In this document: piece by piece, positions 8,973-18,941 of the stretch | Numbering within the stretch: the stretch's first letter is position 1 | Layout of the letters: every line of letters starts with the position of its first letter | Assembly (NCBI GenBank): GCA_017880905.1 | Contig: JADGRO010000025.1 | Span: 1-40,716, forward strand | Reading direction: 5' to 3' | Length of the DNA: 40,716 nt | Origin: Methylotenera sp. | GTDB lineage: Bacteria; Pseudomonadota; Gammaproteobacteria; Burkholderiales; Methylophilaceae | Translations under genes and position numbers: made by a program | Notes under the pieces: generated by a model | The model's input: the letters and a program-made list of their open reading frames with translations, nothing else | The model's database searches: none | Told to the model about the DNA's origin: nothing

Positions 8973-10160
8973 CTACTCCGACCGCAATAGTTGTTGATAC
9001 AAACTTGGGCTGGCGTAGCCATCTTGCGGCAGGTTTTTGCTGGCTTGATATTGCCGAATAGCCGCTTGCGTTTTAAGGCCGGGAAAGCCATCCGGCGCGC
9101 CGCAATCAAAACCCAGCTCGTTCAACTTGCCTTGCAATGCCCACATTTCGTTGAAAGTGAGCGCTTCACTCTCGGCCTCCAAACCCGCCACAATAGGCTT
9201 GTCACCCACAAACTGATTGGCAAGATGCGCCACAGATAGCGCGTAATTGACCGAGTGATTCCAATTCATAATCACATCAAAGTTGCTGAACACCATAAAC
9301 GCTGGGCCTTGGTAACCTTGTGGCAATACAATCGCCGCGCTATCCAGCGCTGGCAGAGCTTTATTTTCTATATCAAACACTCCTAGTTTCACCCAATCGG
9401 CCACACTTTTTCTGTTGATAAGTTGCGCTTGCGCGTAATCAAAGCTAGCGGGTAATTTTACTTCTACCGCCATCGGTTCATCTTTATGCCAACCCGTTTT
9501 TGCGAGGTAATTCGCGGCCGAGGCAAATGCATCCGGCAGTGATGTCAAAATATTAATACGGCCGTCACCATCAGCATCTACGCCGTATTGCAGCAAGGTG
9601 GATGGCATAAATTGCAGGTGCCCCATCGCGCCCGCCCACGAGCCACGCATGCCCGCAACGGTGTTATGTTTGGCATCGACGATGCGCATAGCATCCAATA
9701 ACTGGCTGCGGAAAAACTCGGCACGACGACCATCGTAAGCCAGTGTCATTAGGCTTGAGGGTACAGCAAAATCGCCCTTATTCTCGCCGTAATTTGTTTC
9801 CAGCCCCCAAAATGCGACCAATATATTTTTTGGTACGCCATATTGTGTTTCGACTTGATTTAAAAGCGCTTCGTGTTCAAGCAGCATCGCCCTGCCAAGC
9901 GCTATTTTGTTAGGGGTTATGCGATTATCGATATAAATCAAAAAGGGTGAAACAAACTCCGGTTGCGTTCTATCCAGCACAATCACTTCCGGTAGATATT
10001 TGGCCTTTTTAAAGATGTTTTTGATGGTTTTGGACGAAATATGTTCTGCTTTTGCTTCTGCCTTAAAATCTCTTAACCAAGCAGAAAAATTTGCTTTATC
10101 AATGGCTTGCGCGCTGAAACTGGCGATAAGAAAACAAACTGTGAATATGATTTTTAACAT
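8973..10160 (-). CDS. Lytic murein transglycosylase, MltB-type with peptidoglycan-binding domain
   Basis: This exported enzyme cleaves peptidoglycan glycan strands, forming 1,6-anhydro-muramic ends. The ATG at 10160 gives 395 residues with a clean signal peptide (MLKIIFTVCFLIASFSAQA). An in-frame ATG at 10187 would add nine polar residues, and neither start has a strong ribosome-binding site. The SLT_2/MltB domain covers roughly residues 20-310, with catalytic Glu in AFWGLETNYGENKG and the GAMGHLQFMPST segment. A C-terminal PG_binding_1 domain follows (LNELGFDCGAPDGFPGLKTQ). The signal peptide has no lipobox, so it is probably soluble in the periplasm. It lies downstream of the SDR gene. Confidence 0.9.
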   Translation of the reverse strand: MLKIIFTVCFLIASFSAQAIDKANFSAWLRDFKAEAKAEHISSKTIKNIFKKAKYLPEVIVLDRTQPEFVSPFLIYIDNRITPNKIALGRAMLLEHEALLNQVETQYGVPKNILVAFWGLETNYGENKGDFAVPSSLMTLAYDGRRAEFFRSQLLDAMRIVDAKHNTVAGMRGSWAGAMGHLQFMPSTLLQYGVDADGDGRINILTSLPDAFASAANYLAKTGWHKDEPMAVEVKLPASFDYAQAQLINRKSVADWVKLGVFDIENKALPALDSAAIVLPQGYQGPAFMVFSNFDVIMNWNHSVNYALSVAHLANQFVGDKPIVAGLEAESEALTFNEMWALQGKLNELGFDCGAPDGFPGLKTQAAIRQYQASKNLPQDGYASPSLYQQLLRSE

Positions 10161-10188
10161 GTGACCCGAATTTTTGCTTATCAACATC

Positions 10189-11061
10189 TTAACTGGATTC
10201 CCGCCTTCGCGGGAATAACGGAGTTGATAAATTCTTTAAAATATCACTGTAGCCCGCTTGATAGTTAGGATATTGCAATTGAAAGCCCGTGTCACGCATG
10301 CGCCGGTTATTTAAGCGCTTACCGCCTTGCGCAACAGGCACTTTGATGTTGGAAGTATCGATGTTTTGCTGCTTGGCAAGCCAAGTCAATACCTCATATT
10401 GCTGCGTTGGAATGTCATCGGTGACGACATAGCAATCTGCAACTTGCTGGTTTTTAGTGACTTTTTCGACTAAATACGTAATAAACTCTGCCGCGTCATC
10501 ACGGTGAATACGGTTGCTCCAGTTGTTTTCTGCTGGCCACTTGCTGGTGTCTTTTGCCGTATTCACCAAGTATAAACGGCCTTTGCCATAGATACCTGAA
10601 AGGCGTATAGATGTTGCCTTGTAGGCCTGTTTTTTTAATAACTTTTCAGCCTCTAATAAACGCTCTCCGCCAAAATCAGCAGGAATTGCAGGCGTATTTT
10701 CGTCTAACAATTCATCCGTTTTTTGACCATAAACCCTAGTGCTGGAAACGAAAAATACGTGTTGTAAGGCCTTATTTTGGCGTTGTGTAGCAAGTACGTT
10801 CTTTAAACCTTCAACATAGTGCGCTTGGTAATTTTCATCGGTCTGCGCACTAGTCGCAACGCAGTAAATGATGATATTTGGACTCAGTTTTTCGAGTAGG
10901 TTGAGTGTGTCTGGCTGCGTAACATCCGCCTGAATGGTCTGCATGCCGAGCGGCAATTGCCGATTGCTTTGCCGCAGGCCGATCACTTCATTATTTGGCT
11001 GCAAGCGTATGGCAATAGCGGTACCTAAATCGCCACAGCCTACAATCAATACCTTAGGCAT
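10189..11061 (-). CDS. NAD(P)-dependent epimerase/SDR, YeeZ type
   Basis: This 290-residue extended short-chain dehydrogenase/epimerase has a Rossmann nucleotide site at the N-terminus (KVLIVGCGDLGTAIAIRL), VFFVSSTRVYGQ with the catalytic-type Ser/Tyr region, and RLSGIYGKGR. The substrate is unknown. The start ATG at 11061 overlaps the NUDIX gene stop by 8 bases, suggesting translational coupling. A longer frame to 11112 would place 17 residues before the Rossmann strand and is unlikely. The last residues (LFPRRRESS) are encoded by a dRS3-like palindrome at 10197-10216, so the natural C-terminus was probably replaced or extended by a repeat. Confidence 0.85.
   Translation of the reverse strand: MPKVLIVGCGDLGTAIAIRLQPNNEVIGLRQSNRQLPLGMQTIQADVTQPDTLNLLEKLSPNIIIYCVATSAQTDENYQAHYVEGLKNVLATQRQNKALQHVFFVSSTRVYGQKTDELLDENTPAIPADFGGERLLEAEKLLKKQAYKATSIRLSGIYGKGRLYLVNTAKDTSKWPAENNWSNRIHRDDAAEFITYLVEKVTKNQQVADCYVVTDDIPTQQYEVLTWLAKQQNIDTSNIKVPVAQGGKRLNNRRMRDTGFQLQYPNYQAGYSDILKNLSTPLFPRRRESS
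10197..10216. repeat. dRS3-like palindromic repeat
   Basis: The sequence is ATTCCC, eight bases (GCCTTCGC), then GGGAAT. This exactly fits the ATTCCC-N8-GGGAAT pattern of the dRS3 repeats known from Neisseria and widespread as dispersed elements in betaproteobacteria. It overlaps the 3' end of the SDR gene, contributing its last codons. Confidence 0.75.
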
Positions 11062-11614
11062 GTTTTTGAAGATATTTTTCGGCAAAAAACAAAGCAACGA
11101 TAGTTTTGCCATCGGTAATTTCGCCGTTTTGAATCATGCTTAAACATTCTTCAAAAGACACTTCAAACACTATCAGCGATTCGTCATCGTCACGCTGGTG
11201 CTTGCCCGCAGTTAAACCCCGTGCTAAATAAATATGAATAACTTCGTTAGAATAACCGATACAGGGATGCTGGCTCCCTAGCTTTACCCAATCACTGGCA
11301 CAATAACCAGTTTCTTCTAGCAATTCGCGCTGACCTGTTAACAAAATATCCTCATTCGCATCTATCTTACCTGCGGGTAGTTCGATAAAGATTTGATGTA
11401 GAGGATAACGAAATTGCTTCTCTAGAACGACATTGCCATTGGGCAGTACTGGCACAACCACTACTGCGCCTGGGTGTATGACATATTCACGCTGGCTGGT
11501 ATTGCCGTTAGGCAGGCGGACCATATCACGTTTAACTGTGAGCAAGCCGCCAGACGCTATTGTTTGCGTGCTAATGCAGTGCTCCTCTAAATCAACTGGC
11601 ACAGCATCTTGCAT
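11054..11614 (-). CDS. NUDIX hydrolase, ADP-ribose pyrophosphatase-like
   Basis: This 186-residue protein has a perfect NUDIX box (G-x5-E-x7-R-E-U-x-E-E-x-G-U) at residues 82-104, AGKIDANE followed by GQRELLEETGY. The upstream LEKQFRYPLHQIFIELPAG is typical of ADP-ribose/ADP-sugar pyrophosphatases, which use Mg2+ to hydrolyse ADP-ribose to AMP and ribose-5-phosphate. Exact substrate is inferred. It starts 2 bp after the ypfJ-like gene and overlaps the SDR start, so the three are probably one operon. Confidence 0.9.
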   Translation of the reverse strand: MQDAVPVDLEEHCISTQTIASGGLLTVKRDMVRLPNGNTSQREYVIHPGAVVVVPVLPNGNVVLEKQFRYPLHQIFIELPAGKIDANEDILLTGQRELLEETGYCASDWVKLGSQHPCIGYSNEVIHIYLARGLTAGKHQRDDDESLIVFEVSFEECLSMIQNGEITDGKTIVALFFAEKYLQKHA

Positions 11615-11616
11615 GA

Positions 11617-12474
11617 TTAAAGGGAAGCGACGTTAAATGTATCGCACTTGCTCACTTCGCCGGTGGTAAAGCCTTGATTAAACCAGCGCATACGTTGCTG
11701 CGAAGTACCGTGCGTAAAGCTATCTGGCACAGCGTAGCCTTGCGCTTGTTTTTGCAGCGCATCGTCACCAATGGCAGCAGCAGCCGTCATGGCTTCCTCC
11801 ACATCGCCCGCTTCTAAAATGCGATGGTCGCCATCTGCGCGCATCGCCCACACACCTGCGTAGCAATCGGCCTGCAACTCCAAACGCACCGAATATTGGT
11901 TGGATTCGGTCTCGTTACGCGCGCTTTGGCGAGCTTTTTGCACTTTATCTGAAGTGCCCATGAGATTTTGAATGTGATGACCAACTTCGTGCGCGATGAC
12001 ATACGCTTGCGCGAAATCGCCAGGTGCGTGAAAACGATCTTTCATCTCTTGATAAAAACTTAAATCGATATACACTTTTTGGTCACCCGGGCAGTAAAAG
12101 GGCCCTGCTGCCGCTTGTCCTGCACCGCATGCTGTAGGTATTTGACCAGTGAATAGTACGAGTTTTGGCGGCGGATATTCATGCCCGGATGCTTGAAAAA
12201 CCTTGCCCCAAGTGTCTTCCGTACTGGCCAAAACTTTAGCCACAAATTTAGCCATCGGGTCATCTTTAGGAATCGGTTTGGCCTCAACCGGCGCATTCTG
12301 ATTTAAACCTTGCCCCATATTGAGCACCACAGAAGGATCCACCCCAAAATACATCGCGACTAAGGCCAGTGCAATTGTGCCAATACCGATGTGCCTGCCG
12401 CTAATGCCCATGCCGCCGCTACTGCCGCGCATATCCTCGACATTGTCACTCTCACGTTCGTCATCTAAGCGCAT
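11617..12474 (-). CDS. ypfJ: YpfJ-type neutral zinc metallopeptidase (predicted)
   Basis: This 285-residue protein begins with the family's typical RRESDNVED-like head (RLDDERESDNVEDMRG). A single membrane segment follows at about residues 28-46. The C-terminal domain has the zinc-protease HEVGH at 162-166 and a downstream ExxxD (RLELQADCYAG, E199), plausible third ligand and gluzincin-like arrangement. It probably sits in the inner membrane with the protease domain in the periplasm. The physiological substrate of the family is unknown. It is the first gene of a tight run with the NUDIX and SDR genes and lies 73 bp downstream of nuoN. Confidence 0.88.
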   Translation of the reverse strand: MRLDDERESDNVEDMRGSSGGMGISGRHIGIGTIALALVAMYFGVDPSVVLNMGQGLNQNAPVEAKPIPKDDPMAKFVAKVLASTEDTWGKVFQASGHEYPPPKLVLFTGQIPTACGAGQAAAGPFYCPGDQKVYIDLSFYQEMKDRFHAPGDFAQAYVIAHEVGHHIQNLMGTSDKVQKARQSARNETESNQYSVRLELQADCYAGVWAMRADGDHRILEAGDVEEAMTAAAAIGDDALQKQAQGYAVPDSFTHGTSQQRMRWFNQGFTTGEVSKCDTFNVASL

Positions 12475-12547
12475 AAAATCTCCCCAAATATATGATTATC
12501 TTATAGACAAAAGCTGGAAACACAAAACACCGGAAATGCAATTTACA

Positions 12548-13990
12548 CTATTGCAAGCTACGCGCGATGGCTGCAGCACAAATGTTCATAAGGGTTTGCG
12601 GCATTAGGCCAAGCAGCAATAAAGTAATTGCGTTCAAACTTAGTATGAATTTCATATCAATCGGTGCGCTTATCCGGGCATTATCTAGTGGTGCATCAAA
12701 ATACATGAGTTTAACAATGCGTAAATAGTAAAATGCACCTACTATCGTCATTAATACTGCAAACACCACTGCCCAAATATAACCCGCCTGCAAAGCCGCT
12801 TGCAGCACAGTAAATTTAGCATAGAAACCAATGGTGGGTGGCACGCCTGCCATGCTAAACATGGTGACGAGCATAAGGAACGCTGTCCAAGGGCTGCGCT
12901 GAAATAAGCCTTTTAAGTCATCCAAGTTTTCTGCTTCAAACCCTTTGCGAGATAACAATAAAATCATACCAAAACCCGCCAGCGTCATCAGCACATAAGC
13001 GCTGATATAAAACATGCTGGACGCGTAACCATTCAAACTGCCGCTCATTAAGCCGAACAGCAAAAAGCCAATGTGCGAAATGGCGGAATACGCCAGCATA
13101 CGTTTCAAATTGGTTTGTGCGATGGCGGTGAGGTTTCCAATGGCAATGGACAGCACCGCCATCATCAGCAACATATCTTGCCAATCGGCTACCATCGGCT
13201 GCAGACCTTGTGCTAATAAGCGGATTGCGATGGCAAATGCAGCAAATTTCGGCACCGAGCTTATTAACAGGGTGATTGAAGTTGGCGCCCCTTGATACAC
13301 ATCGGGCACCCACATCTGAAAAGGCACTGCGCCAAATTTAAACGCCAACCCCGCGACAATAAAAACCAAACCTAAAATCAATACCGGATTTTTTGTGTTA
13401 GCTTCTTGTAACGCGCTAGAAATATCAGCCAAATTTAGACTGCCTGTCATGCCATAAATCATGCTCATGCCATATAACAACATACCTGAAGCCAATGCGC
13501 CTAACACAAAGTACTTCATGGCCGCTTCGGATGATTTTGCATTGTCGCGATCTAGCGCAACCAGTGAATATAGGCATAGTGAGAGCAACTCTAGCCCCAT
13601 ATAAATAGTCAGCATACTTTGACCGGATACCATAATCATCATACCCAGCACCGCAAATAACACCAGCGCGTAATATTCGCCACGGAACATGTTGCGTAAC
13701 TGCATGTATTGCCGCGTGTAAACAAACATTACCGCAGTGCCCAGCAAAATCATCAGCTTCAGCACATCGCTCAATGTATCATCCACAAACATACCAGTAA
13801 AGGCGTAGCCCACGGCTGGAGTATGAGTATCGACTGTGATAAAAGCGGCTGCAAACAAAGTAAATTGCGCCAGCGCGTAAATAATTATTTTATTTTTGGC
13901 GAATAAACCTGTGAGCAAAATAAGCATCGCCATAAAAAGTACGATAAGTTCTGGCAGCGCGGTTATCAGATCTACTTGAATATTTCCCAT
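12548..13990 (-). CDS. nuoN: NADH-quinone oxidoreductase subunit N
   Basis: This 480-residue, antiporter-like, multi-spanning membrane subunit of complex I forms one of the proton channels. The proton-conducting family signature is visible in SIAIGNLTAIAQTNLKRMLAYSAISHIGF. ATG 13990 (MGNIQVDLITALPE) is chosen because it follows the nuoM stop by 2 bp and begins at the first membrane helix. A frame to 14041 extends into nuoM. It is the last gene of the nuo operon, and no clear terminator is seen before the ypfJ-like gene. Confidence 0.95.
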   Translation of the reverse strand: MGNIQVDLITALPELIVLFMAMLILLTGLFAKNKIIIYALAQFTLFAAAFITVDTHTPAVGYAFTGMFVDDTLSDVLKLMILLGTAVMFVYTRQYMQLRNMFRGEYYALVLFAVLGMMIMVSGQSMLTIYMGLELLSLCLYSLVALDRDNAKSSEAAMKYFVLGALASGMLLYGMSMIYGMTGSLNLADISSALQEANTKNPVLILGLVFIVAGLAFKFGAVPFQMWVPDVYQGAPTSITLLISSVPKFAAFAIAIRLLAQGLQPMVADWQDMLLMMAVLSIAIGNLTAIAQTNLKRMLAYSAISHIGFLLFGLMSGSLNGYASSMFYISAYVLMTLAGFGMILLLSRKGFEAENLDDLKGLFQRSPWTAFLMLVTMFSMAGVPPTIGFYAKFTVLQAALQAGYIWAVVFAVLMTIVGAFYYLRIVKLMYFDAPLDNARISAPIDMKFILSLNAITLLLLGLMPQTLMNICAAAIARSLQ

Positions 13991-13992
13991 AC

Positions 13993-15486
13993 TTATAAGC
14001 CTGCCATCGGTATTTTGCTGATTGCCATGTGGCCTAACCACTGTGTAGCACTCACATGAGTAAAATCGGTGATAAGTTTAGGATAAACGCCCACACCAAG
14101 CACCATTGAGGCCAGCAACGCTAAAATTAAAAACTCACGACGGCTCAGATCCTTAAGTGCTGCCACTTTTGGATTAGCAACTTCTCCATAAAACACGCGC
14201 TTCACCATCCACAGCGTATATGCCGCACCGAATATCAGCGTAGTAGCGGCTAAAAATGCCACCCAGAAATTGAATTTAACTGCGGCTAAAATCACCATAA
14301 ACTCGCCCACAAAACCTGATGTACCTGGTAAGCCACTGTTGGCCATCGCAAACAACACCGCAAACGCTGCAAAAACAGGCATGGTGTTGACTACACCGCC
14401 GTAATCGGCGATTTGGCGGCTGTGCATGCGATCGTACAACACGCCCACGCACAAGAACATGGCGGCAGAAATAAAACCATGTGAAATCATTTGGATGATT
14501 GCGCCTTCCAACCCCAATTGGCTGAAGATAAAAAACCCCAGCGTGACAAATCCCATGTGTGAAATAGATGAATACGCGATGAGCTTTTTCATGTCTTTTT
14601 GCACCAGTGCTACCAGTGCAATATACACAATCGCGATGAGTGACAGCGTAATCATGAAGCCCGATAAATAATGCGCAGCATCTGGCGCAATTGGCATGGC
14701 AAAGCGCAAAAAGCTATATCCGCCAAGTTTTAGCATAATGGCCGCCAAGACCACAGAGCCTCCAGTCGGTGCTTCTACGTGCGCATCTGGCAACCAAGTG
14801 TGCACTGGCCACATTGGGATTTTTACCGCAAACGCCATGAAAAACGCCATGAAAATCAAAATTTGTTCATTTAGCGTGAGCGGTAATTGATAAAAATCCA
14901 GCACCTCAAAGCTGCCTGTTTTTTGAAACAAATAGATAAACGCAACCAACATCAGCAGAGAACCAAGTAGTGTGTATAAGAAAAATTTAATCGTTGCGTA
15001 AACACGATTTTCGCCGCCCCAAATGCCTATTACAAGGAACATGGGAATGAGCATCGTTTCCCAAAACACATAGTACAAAATGCCATCCAAAGCACTGAAT
15101 ACACCAATCATGAGTCCGCTCATAATTAAAAACGCCGCCATGTATTGCGCGATATGTTTGGTAATCACTTCCCAAGAGGCAATCACCACAATCAGCGTGG
15201 TGAAGCTGGTCAGCAATATCAGCGGCACCGCAATGCCATCCACGCCCAAATGGTAATTGATGTTGAAACTAGGAATCCACTGCGCTGCTTCTTCAAATTG
15301 GAAGGCGCCCTTGGAAAAATTATATTTCGTATAAAGCGGTAAAGTGGCAAAAAATGCCGCAAGACTGCTGGCTAAAGCAAACCAGCGCGTAAAGCTGGCC
15401 TTGCTATCGCTGCCAAACAATAGCACTACAACGCCCGCCAATATTGGCAGCCAGATAGATACACTTAATATATGGGTTAGCAACAT
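13993..15486 (-). CDS. nuoM: NADH-quinone oxidoreductase subunit M
   Basis: This 497-residue antiporter-like proton-channel subunit has about 14 predicted helices. Key regions are YYVFWETMLIPMFLVIGIWGG with the conserved channel Glu, PMWPVHTWLPDAHVEAPTGG, and QKDMKKLIAYSSISHMGF with the conserved Lys. Length is normal. It starts immediately after the nuoL stop with no gap. Confidence 0.97.
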   Translation of the reverse strand: MLLTHILSVSIWLPILAGVVVLLFGSDSKASFTRWFALASSLAAFFATLPLYTKYNFSKGAFQFEEAAQWIPSFNINYHLGVDGIAVPLILLTSFTTLIVVIASWEVITKHIAQYMAAFLIMSGLMIGVFSALDGILYYVFWETMLIPMFLVIGIWGGENRVYATIKFFLYTLLGSLLMLVAFIYLFQKTGSFEVLDFYQLPLTLNEQILIFMAFFMAFAVKIPMWPVHTWLPDAHVEAPTGGSVVLAAIMLKLGGYSFLRFAMPIAPDAAHYLSGFMITLSLIAIVYIALVALVQKDMKKLIAYSSISHMGFVTLGFFIFSQLGLEGAIIQMISHGFISAAMFLCVGVLYDRMHSRQIADYGGVVNTMPVFAAFAVLFAMANSGLPGTSGFVGEFMVILAAVKFNFWVAFLAATTLIFGAAYTLWMVKRVFYGEVANPKVAALKDLSRREFLILALLASMVLGVGVYPKLITDFTHVSATQWLGHMAISKIPMAGL

Positions 15487-17496
15487 TTAATTAATTTTTA
15501 TAAAGAAAGTTAGAAACAAAAATACGCCGATAATCATGGCAAATGCGTAGTGATAAATTAGCCCAGATTGCAATTTACGGACTACTTGTGCGCACTTGCC
15601 TATCAGGTTTGCAGTACCGTTAACCATCGCACCATCAATTATCTGCACATCGCCAATTTGCCAAAGTTTGTTACCAATAAATCGTACACCGTCGGCAAAT
15701 ACGCACTCGTAAAAACTATCGAAACCATATTTATTTTCTAAAATTTGGTAGATGCCATTGAAGCGCCGTTGAATCATTGCTGGAATTTCAGGACGCCTAA
15801 TGTAGAAAACCCAAGCTAAGGCCACGCCAGAAGCCGCTAATAAAAATGGTAGCGACAACAAGCCGTATAGCGCCATGCCCGCAGGAGAATGTAAGTCTTC
15901 GATGTAATGATGCGCCAAATGCGCCATCGCAGGATGACTGACGCTATCAACGGCAATCGCGCCACTGAAAAAATGACCGAATAACATCGGCTCAACCGTA
16001 ATGTAGCCGATAATGACTGAAGGAATCGCCAATAAAATCAAAGGCAATTTAATCACCCAACCTGACTCGTGTGGGTTATCTGTTGCGCTTAAACCGTGGT
16101 GATGGTCATCGTGGCTTTCGTACTTAATTTCACGCCATTTTTCTTTGCCATGAAACACCAGGAAATACAACCTGAACGAATAAAAAGCTGTCACAAAAAC
16201 GCCTACCAACACTGCAAAATAAGCGAAGCTGCTACCCGTAATGTGTGACATTTTTGCCGCTTCGATAATACTATCTTTCGAGTAAAAGCCTGCGAAAAAT
16301 GGCGTGCCTATTAGTGCCAGAGAACCTATTAATGCGGTTATCCACGTGATTGGCATGTATTTTTTCAGGTTGCCCATGTGGCGAATATCTTGGTCGTGAT
16401 TCATGCCCATAATGACCGAGCCAGCTGCCAAAAACAGCAGAGCTTTAAAGAACGCGTGCGTCATCAGATGAAAAATTGCGACCGAATATGCCGATGCACC
16501 CAGCGCCACCGTCATATAACCCAATTGTGACAAAGTTGAATAAGCCACAATGCGCTTAATATCATTTTGAATAATGCCTAGAAAGCCCATGAATAGCGCG
16601 GTAACGGCGCCAATGATCATCACAAAAGACAATGCGGTAGTCGAAAGCTCAAACAGTGGCGACATACGCGCCACCATGAATATGCCGGCCGTAACCATGG
16701 TTGCGGCGTGAATCAAGGCAGAAATCGGCGTTGGACCTTCCATTGAATCTGGCAACCACACATGTAATGGAACCTGTGCCGATTTACCCATTGCGCCAAT
16801 AAATAACAGAATGCAAGTCACCGTCATGAGTGGCCAAGGCATATTTGGAATGATATTCACTTGCATGTTCGCGAGTTTAGGCGCGGCTTGGAACACCGTC
16901 GCGTAATCCAAACTGCCCGTGTAATACAGCACCATACCAATACCGAGCAGAAAGCCAAAATCACCGACGCGATTGACTAAAAATGCTTTGAGATTGGCGT
17001 AAATCGCTGCTGGGCGTGTATACCAAAAACCAATCAGCAAATAAGAAACTAATCCAACTGCCTCCCAGCCGAAAAATAGCTGCATAAAATTGTTGCTCAT
17101 TACTAGCATTAACATAGCGAAAGTGAATAGCGAAATATAGCTAAAAAAGCGCGAATAACTTGAGTCTTCCGCCATATAGCTAATGGTGTAAATATGTACC
17201 ATGAGCGACACGAATGTGACAACTACCATCATCATGGCAGATAAGTTATCGATTAGAAAACCGACATTAAACTGGATATCGCCCGAGGTGAGCCACGTAT
17301 ATATATTGCGGTTAAAGGCATAACCATCCTGTGTGGCGTTTAACACATAAGCAGACAATACAAACGACATACCGACCGCGCCAATAGTAACCAAATGCGC
17401 GGCAGCGCGTGGCAATTGGCGGCCAAATAAGCCGACAACAATTGCAGCTATCAGCGGCAATAAAACGATAAATAAACAAGTAGTCAGCAAGGTCAT
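15487..17496 (-). CDS. nuoL: NADH-quinone oxidoreductase subunit L
   Basis: This is the 669-residue distal proton-pumping subunit. It shows FFGWEAVGLVSYLLIGFWYTRPAA, GKSAQVPLHVWLPDSMEGPTPISALIHAATMV and QNDIKRIVAYSTLSQLGYM. The C-terminal extension forms the lateral helix that runs along the membrane arm and ends in a final TM segment (YAFAMIIGVFLFLTFFI). A His-rich loop (SHDDHHHGLSA) occurs near residue 460. It starts 26 bp after nuoK. Confidence 0.97.
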   Translation of the reverse strand: MTLLTTCLFIVLLPLIAAIVVGLFGRQLPRAAAHLVTIGAVGMSFVLSAYVLNATQDGYAFNRNIYTWLTSGDIQFNVGFLIDNLSAMMMVVVTFVSLMVHIYTISYMAEDSSYSRFFSYISLFTFAMLMLVMSNNFMQLFFGWEAVGLVSYLLIGFWYTRPAAIYANLKAFLVNRVGDFGFLLGIGMVLYYTGSLDYATVFQAAPKLANMQVNIIPNMPWPLMTVTCILLFIGAMGKSAQVPLHVWLPDSMEGPTPISALIHAATMVTAGIFMVARMSPLFELSTTALSFVMIIGAVTALFMGFLGIIQNDIKRIVAYSTLSQLGYMTVALGASAYSVAIFHLMTHAFFKALLFLAAGSVIMGMNHDQDIRHMGNLKKYMPITWITALIGSLALIGTPFFAGFYSKDSIIEAAKMSHITGSSFAYFAVLVGVFVTAFYSFRLYFLVFHGKEKWREIKYESHDDHHHGLSATDNPHESGWVIKLPLILLAIPSVIIGYITVEPMLFGHFFSGAIAVDSVSHPAMAHLAHHYIEDLHSPAGMALYGLLSLPFLLAASGVALAWVFYIRRPEIPAMIQRRFNGIYQILENKYGFDSFYECVFADGVRFIGNKLWQIGDVQIIDGAMVNGTANLIGKCAQVVRKLQSGLIYHYAFAMIIGVFLFLTFFIKIN

Positions 17497-17522
17497 ATTA
17501 TTACTTTTATATTTTTTTAGGG

Positions 17523-17825
17523 CTAACCATTGAGCGAATCCAGATCATCCACGTTAATGGTGTGTAAATTACGGAATAACACCACCAAAATCGCCAAGCC
17601 AATGGCAGACTCTGCTGCCGCAACAGTAAGTATAAAAAATACAAACACTTGGCCGGCAATGTCATTTAAGTAGTGCGAAAAGGCAATAAAATTAAGGTTC
17701 ACCGCTAGCAACATGAGCTCAATCGCCATCAGCAAAATAATCACGTTTTTGCGATTTAAGAAAATGCCAATCACACTGATTGCAAACAGTAGAGCGCCTA
17801 AAATTAAACAGTGCGATAAGCTCAT
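17523..17825 (-). CDS. nuoK: NADH-quinone oxidoreductase subunit K
   Basis: This 100-residue protein has three membrane helices and resembles MrpC. Conserved Glu residues lie in [19 protein letters not shown] and [17 protein letters not shown]. It forms part of the quinone-proximal proton path with NuoJ and NuoA. Its ATG overlaps the nuoJ stop (ATGA). Confidence 0.96.
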   Translation of the reverse strand: MSLSHCLILGALLFAISVIGIFLNRKNVIILLMAIELMLLAVNLNFIAFSHYLNDIAGQVFVFFILTVAAAESAIGLAILVVLFRNLHTINVDDLDSLNG

Positions 17826-18451
17826 AGCTGCTCGCCTTCCGTTTTAGTTGGTGGCTGCTCTACTTCTGCGGACATGTGCACTATACGCACTCGGTCCTGG
17901 CGGCGCACTTTCACTTGATCCGAAACATTCATCGATTTACTTTCTTTTCTATCCCGTAATGTCAACACAATCGCCGCCACAATCGCTACCAACAACACCA
18001 CAGAGGCCAATTCAAACGGCAATAAATAATCGGTATATAGCACACGGCCAAGCTCTGCCGTGTTGCTGTAATCCGCATGCTTGCTGATTTCTTTAGTAGC
18101 ACCAAAATACTTACCGCCTAGCACCATCACCATCTCAACCATCATCAGTAAACCAATCGTGCCAGCCATGGGTAGATATTCCCAAAAGCCTTCGCGCAGC
18201 TTGTCGATGTTGATGTCGAGCATCATCACTACGAATAAAAACAGCACCATCACCGCGCCGACGTAAACCAACACCAAAGCAATCGCCAAAAATTCAGCTT
18301 CTAGCAACAGCCAAATTCCCGCTGCGGTAAAAAATGCCAGCACGAGAAATAAAGCCGCATGCACGGGGTTACGCGTAGTAATTACGCGCAGACCCGCGAA
18401 CAGCAAAATGACGGCTAATGCATAAAAAATGAAATCAGTGAATATCATCAT
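17822..18451 (-). CDS. nuoJ: NADH-quinone oxidoreductase subunit J
   Basis: This 209-residue membrane subunit has five helices in the first 165 residues, including [18 protein letters not shown] with the TM3 region that twists during the catalytic cycle. A polar cytoplasmic tail (residues 170-209, [20 protein letters not shown]) follows. Its start overlaps the nuoI stop (ATGA). Confidence 0.95.
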   Translation of the reverse strand: MMIFTDFIFYALAVILLFAGLRVITTRNPVHAALFLVLAFFTAAGIWLLLEAEFLAIALVLVYVGAVMVLFLFVVMMLDINIDKLREGFWEYLPMAGTIGLLMMVEMVMVLGGKYFGATKEISKHADYSNTAELGRVLYTDYLLPFELASVVLLVAIVAAIVLTLRDRKESKSMNVSDQVKVRRQDRVRIVHMSAEVEQPPTKTEGEQL

Positions 18452-18939
18452 CTGTAGTTCTTGTCCTGCGCACGATCGGCAGCGATTTGTTTTTCATATT
18501 TATCGCCCACCGCCAGCAGCATTTGTTTGGTGTAGAGTAAATCACCACGTTGCTCGCCGTGGTAATCAAATACACGCGTTTCCACAATACTATCCACAGG
18601 ACACGATTCCTCGCAAAGCCCGCAGAATATGCACTTGGTCAAATCAATATCGTAGCGCGTGGTGCGGCGCGTGTTGTCTTCACGCTGTTCCGATTCAATA
18701 GTAATCGCCAACGCTGGGCAAACCGCCTCACACAGTTTGCAGGCTATGCAGCGCTCTTCACCATTCGGATAGCGACGCAGTGCATGCAAGCCCCTAAAGC
18801 GTGGCGATTGCGGTGCACGTTCTTCGGGATATTGAATGGTAATTTTGCGCGCAAAAAAGTAACGGCCTGTGACTGCCATACCTTTTAGCAGCTCCCACAG
18901 CATTAAACTACCTAATGTTTGTTTAATCGTTTTAAACAT
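18448..18939 (-). CDS. nuoI: NADH-quinone oxidoreductase subunit I
   Basis: This 163-residue peripheral-arm subunit carries clusters N6a and N6b. Two CxxCxxCxxxC ferredoxin motifs are present: [12 protein letters not shown] (C64, C67, C70, C74) and [12 protein letters not shown] (C103, C106, C109, C113). An amphipathic N-terminal helix ([20 protein letters not shown]) fixes the start at 18939, 2 bp from the nuoH stop. A longer frame to 18999 lies inside nuoH. Confidence 0.96.
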   Translation of the reverse strand: MFKTIKQTLGSLMLWELLKGMAVTGRYFFARKITIQYPEERAPQSPRFRGLHALRRYPNGEERCIACKLCEAVCPALAITIESEQREDNTRRTTRYDIDLTKCIFCGLCEESCPVDSIVETRVFDYHGEQRGDLLYTKQMLLAVGDKYEKQIAADRAQDKNYR

Positions 18940-18941
18940 AA

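Noticed and set aside
8369-9109. Longer 246-residue version of the HEPN-like protein
   Set aside because: The added N-terminus is the antisense-free, out-of-frame read of the mltB 3' end; ATG 8953 has a ribosome-binding site and follows the mltB stop.
13990-14041. Upstream start for nuoN
   Set aside because: It would lie within nuoM, and the family N-terminus begins at MGNIQVDLITALPE.
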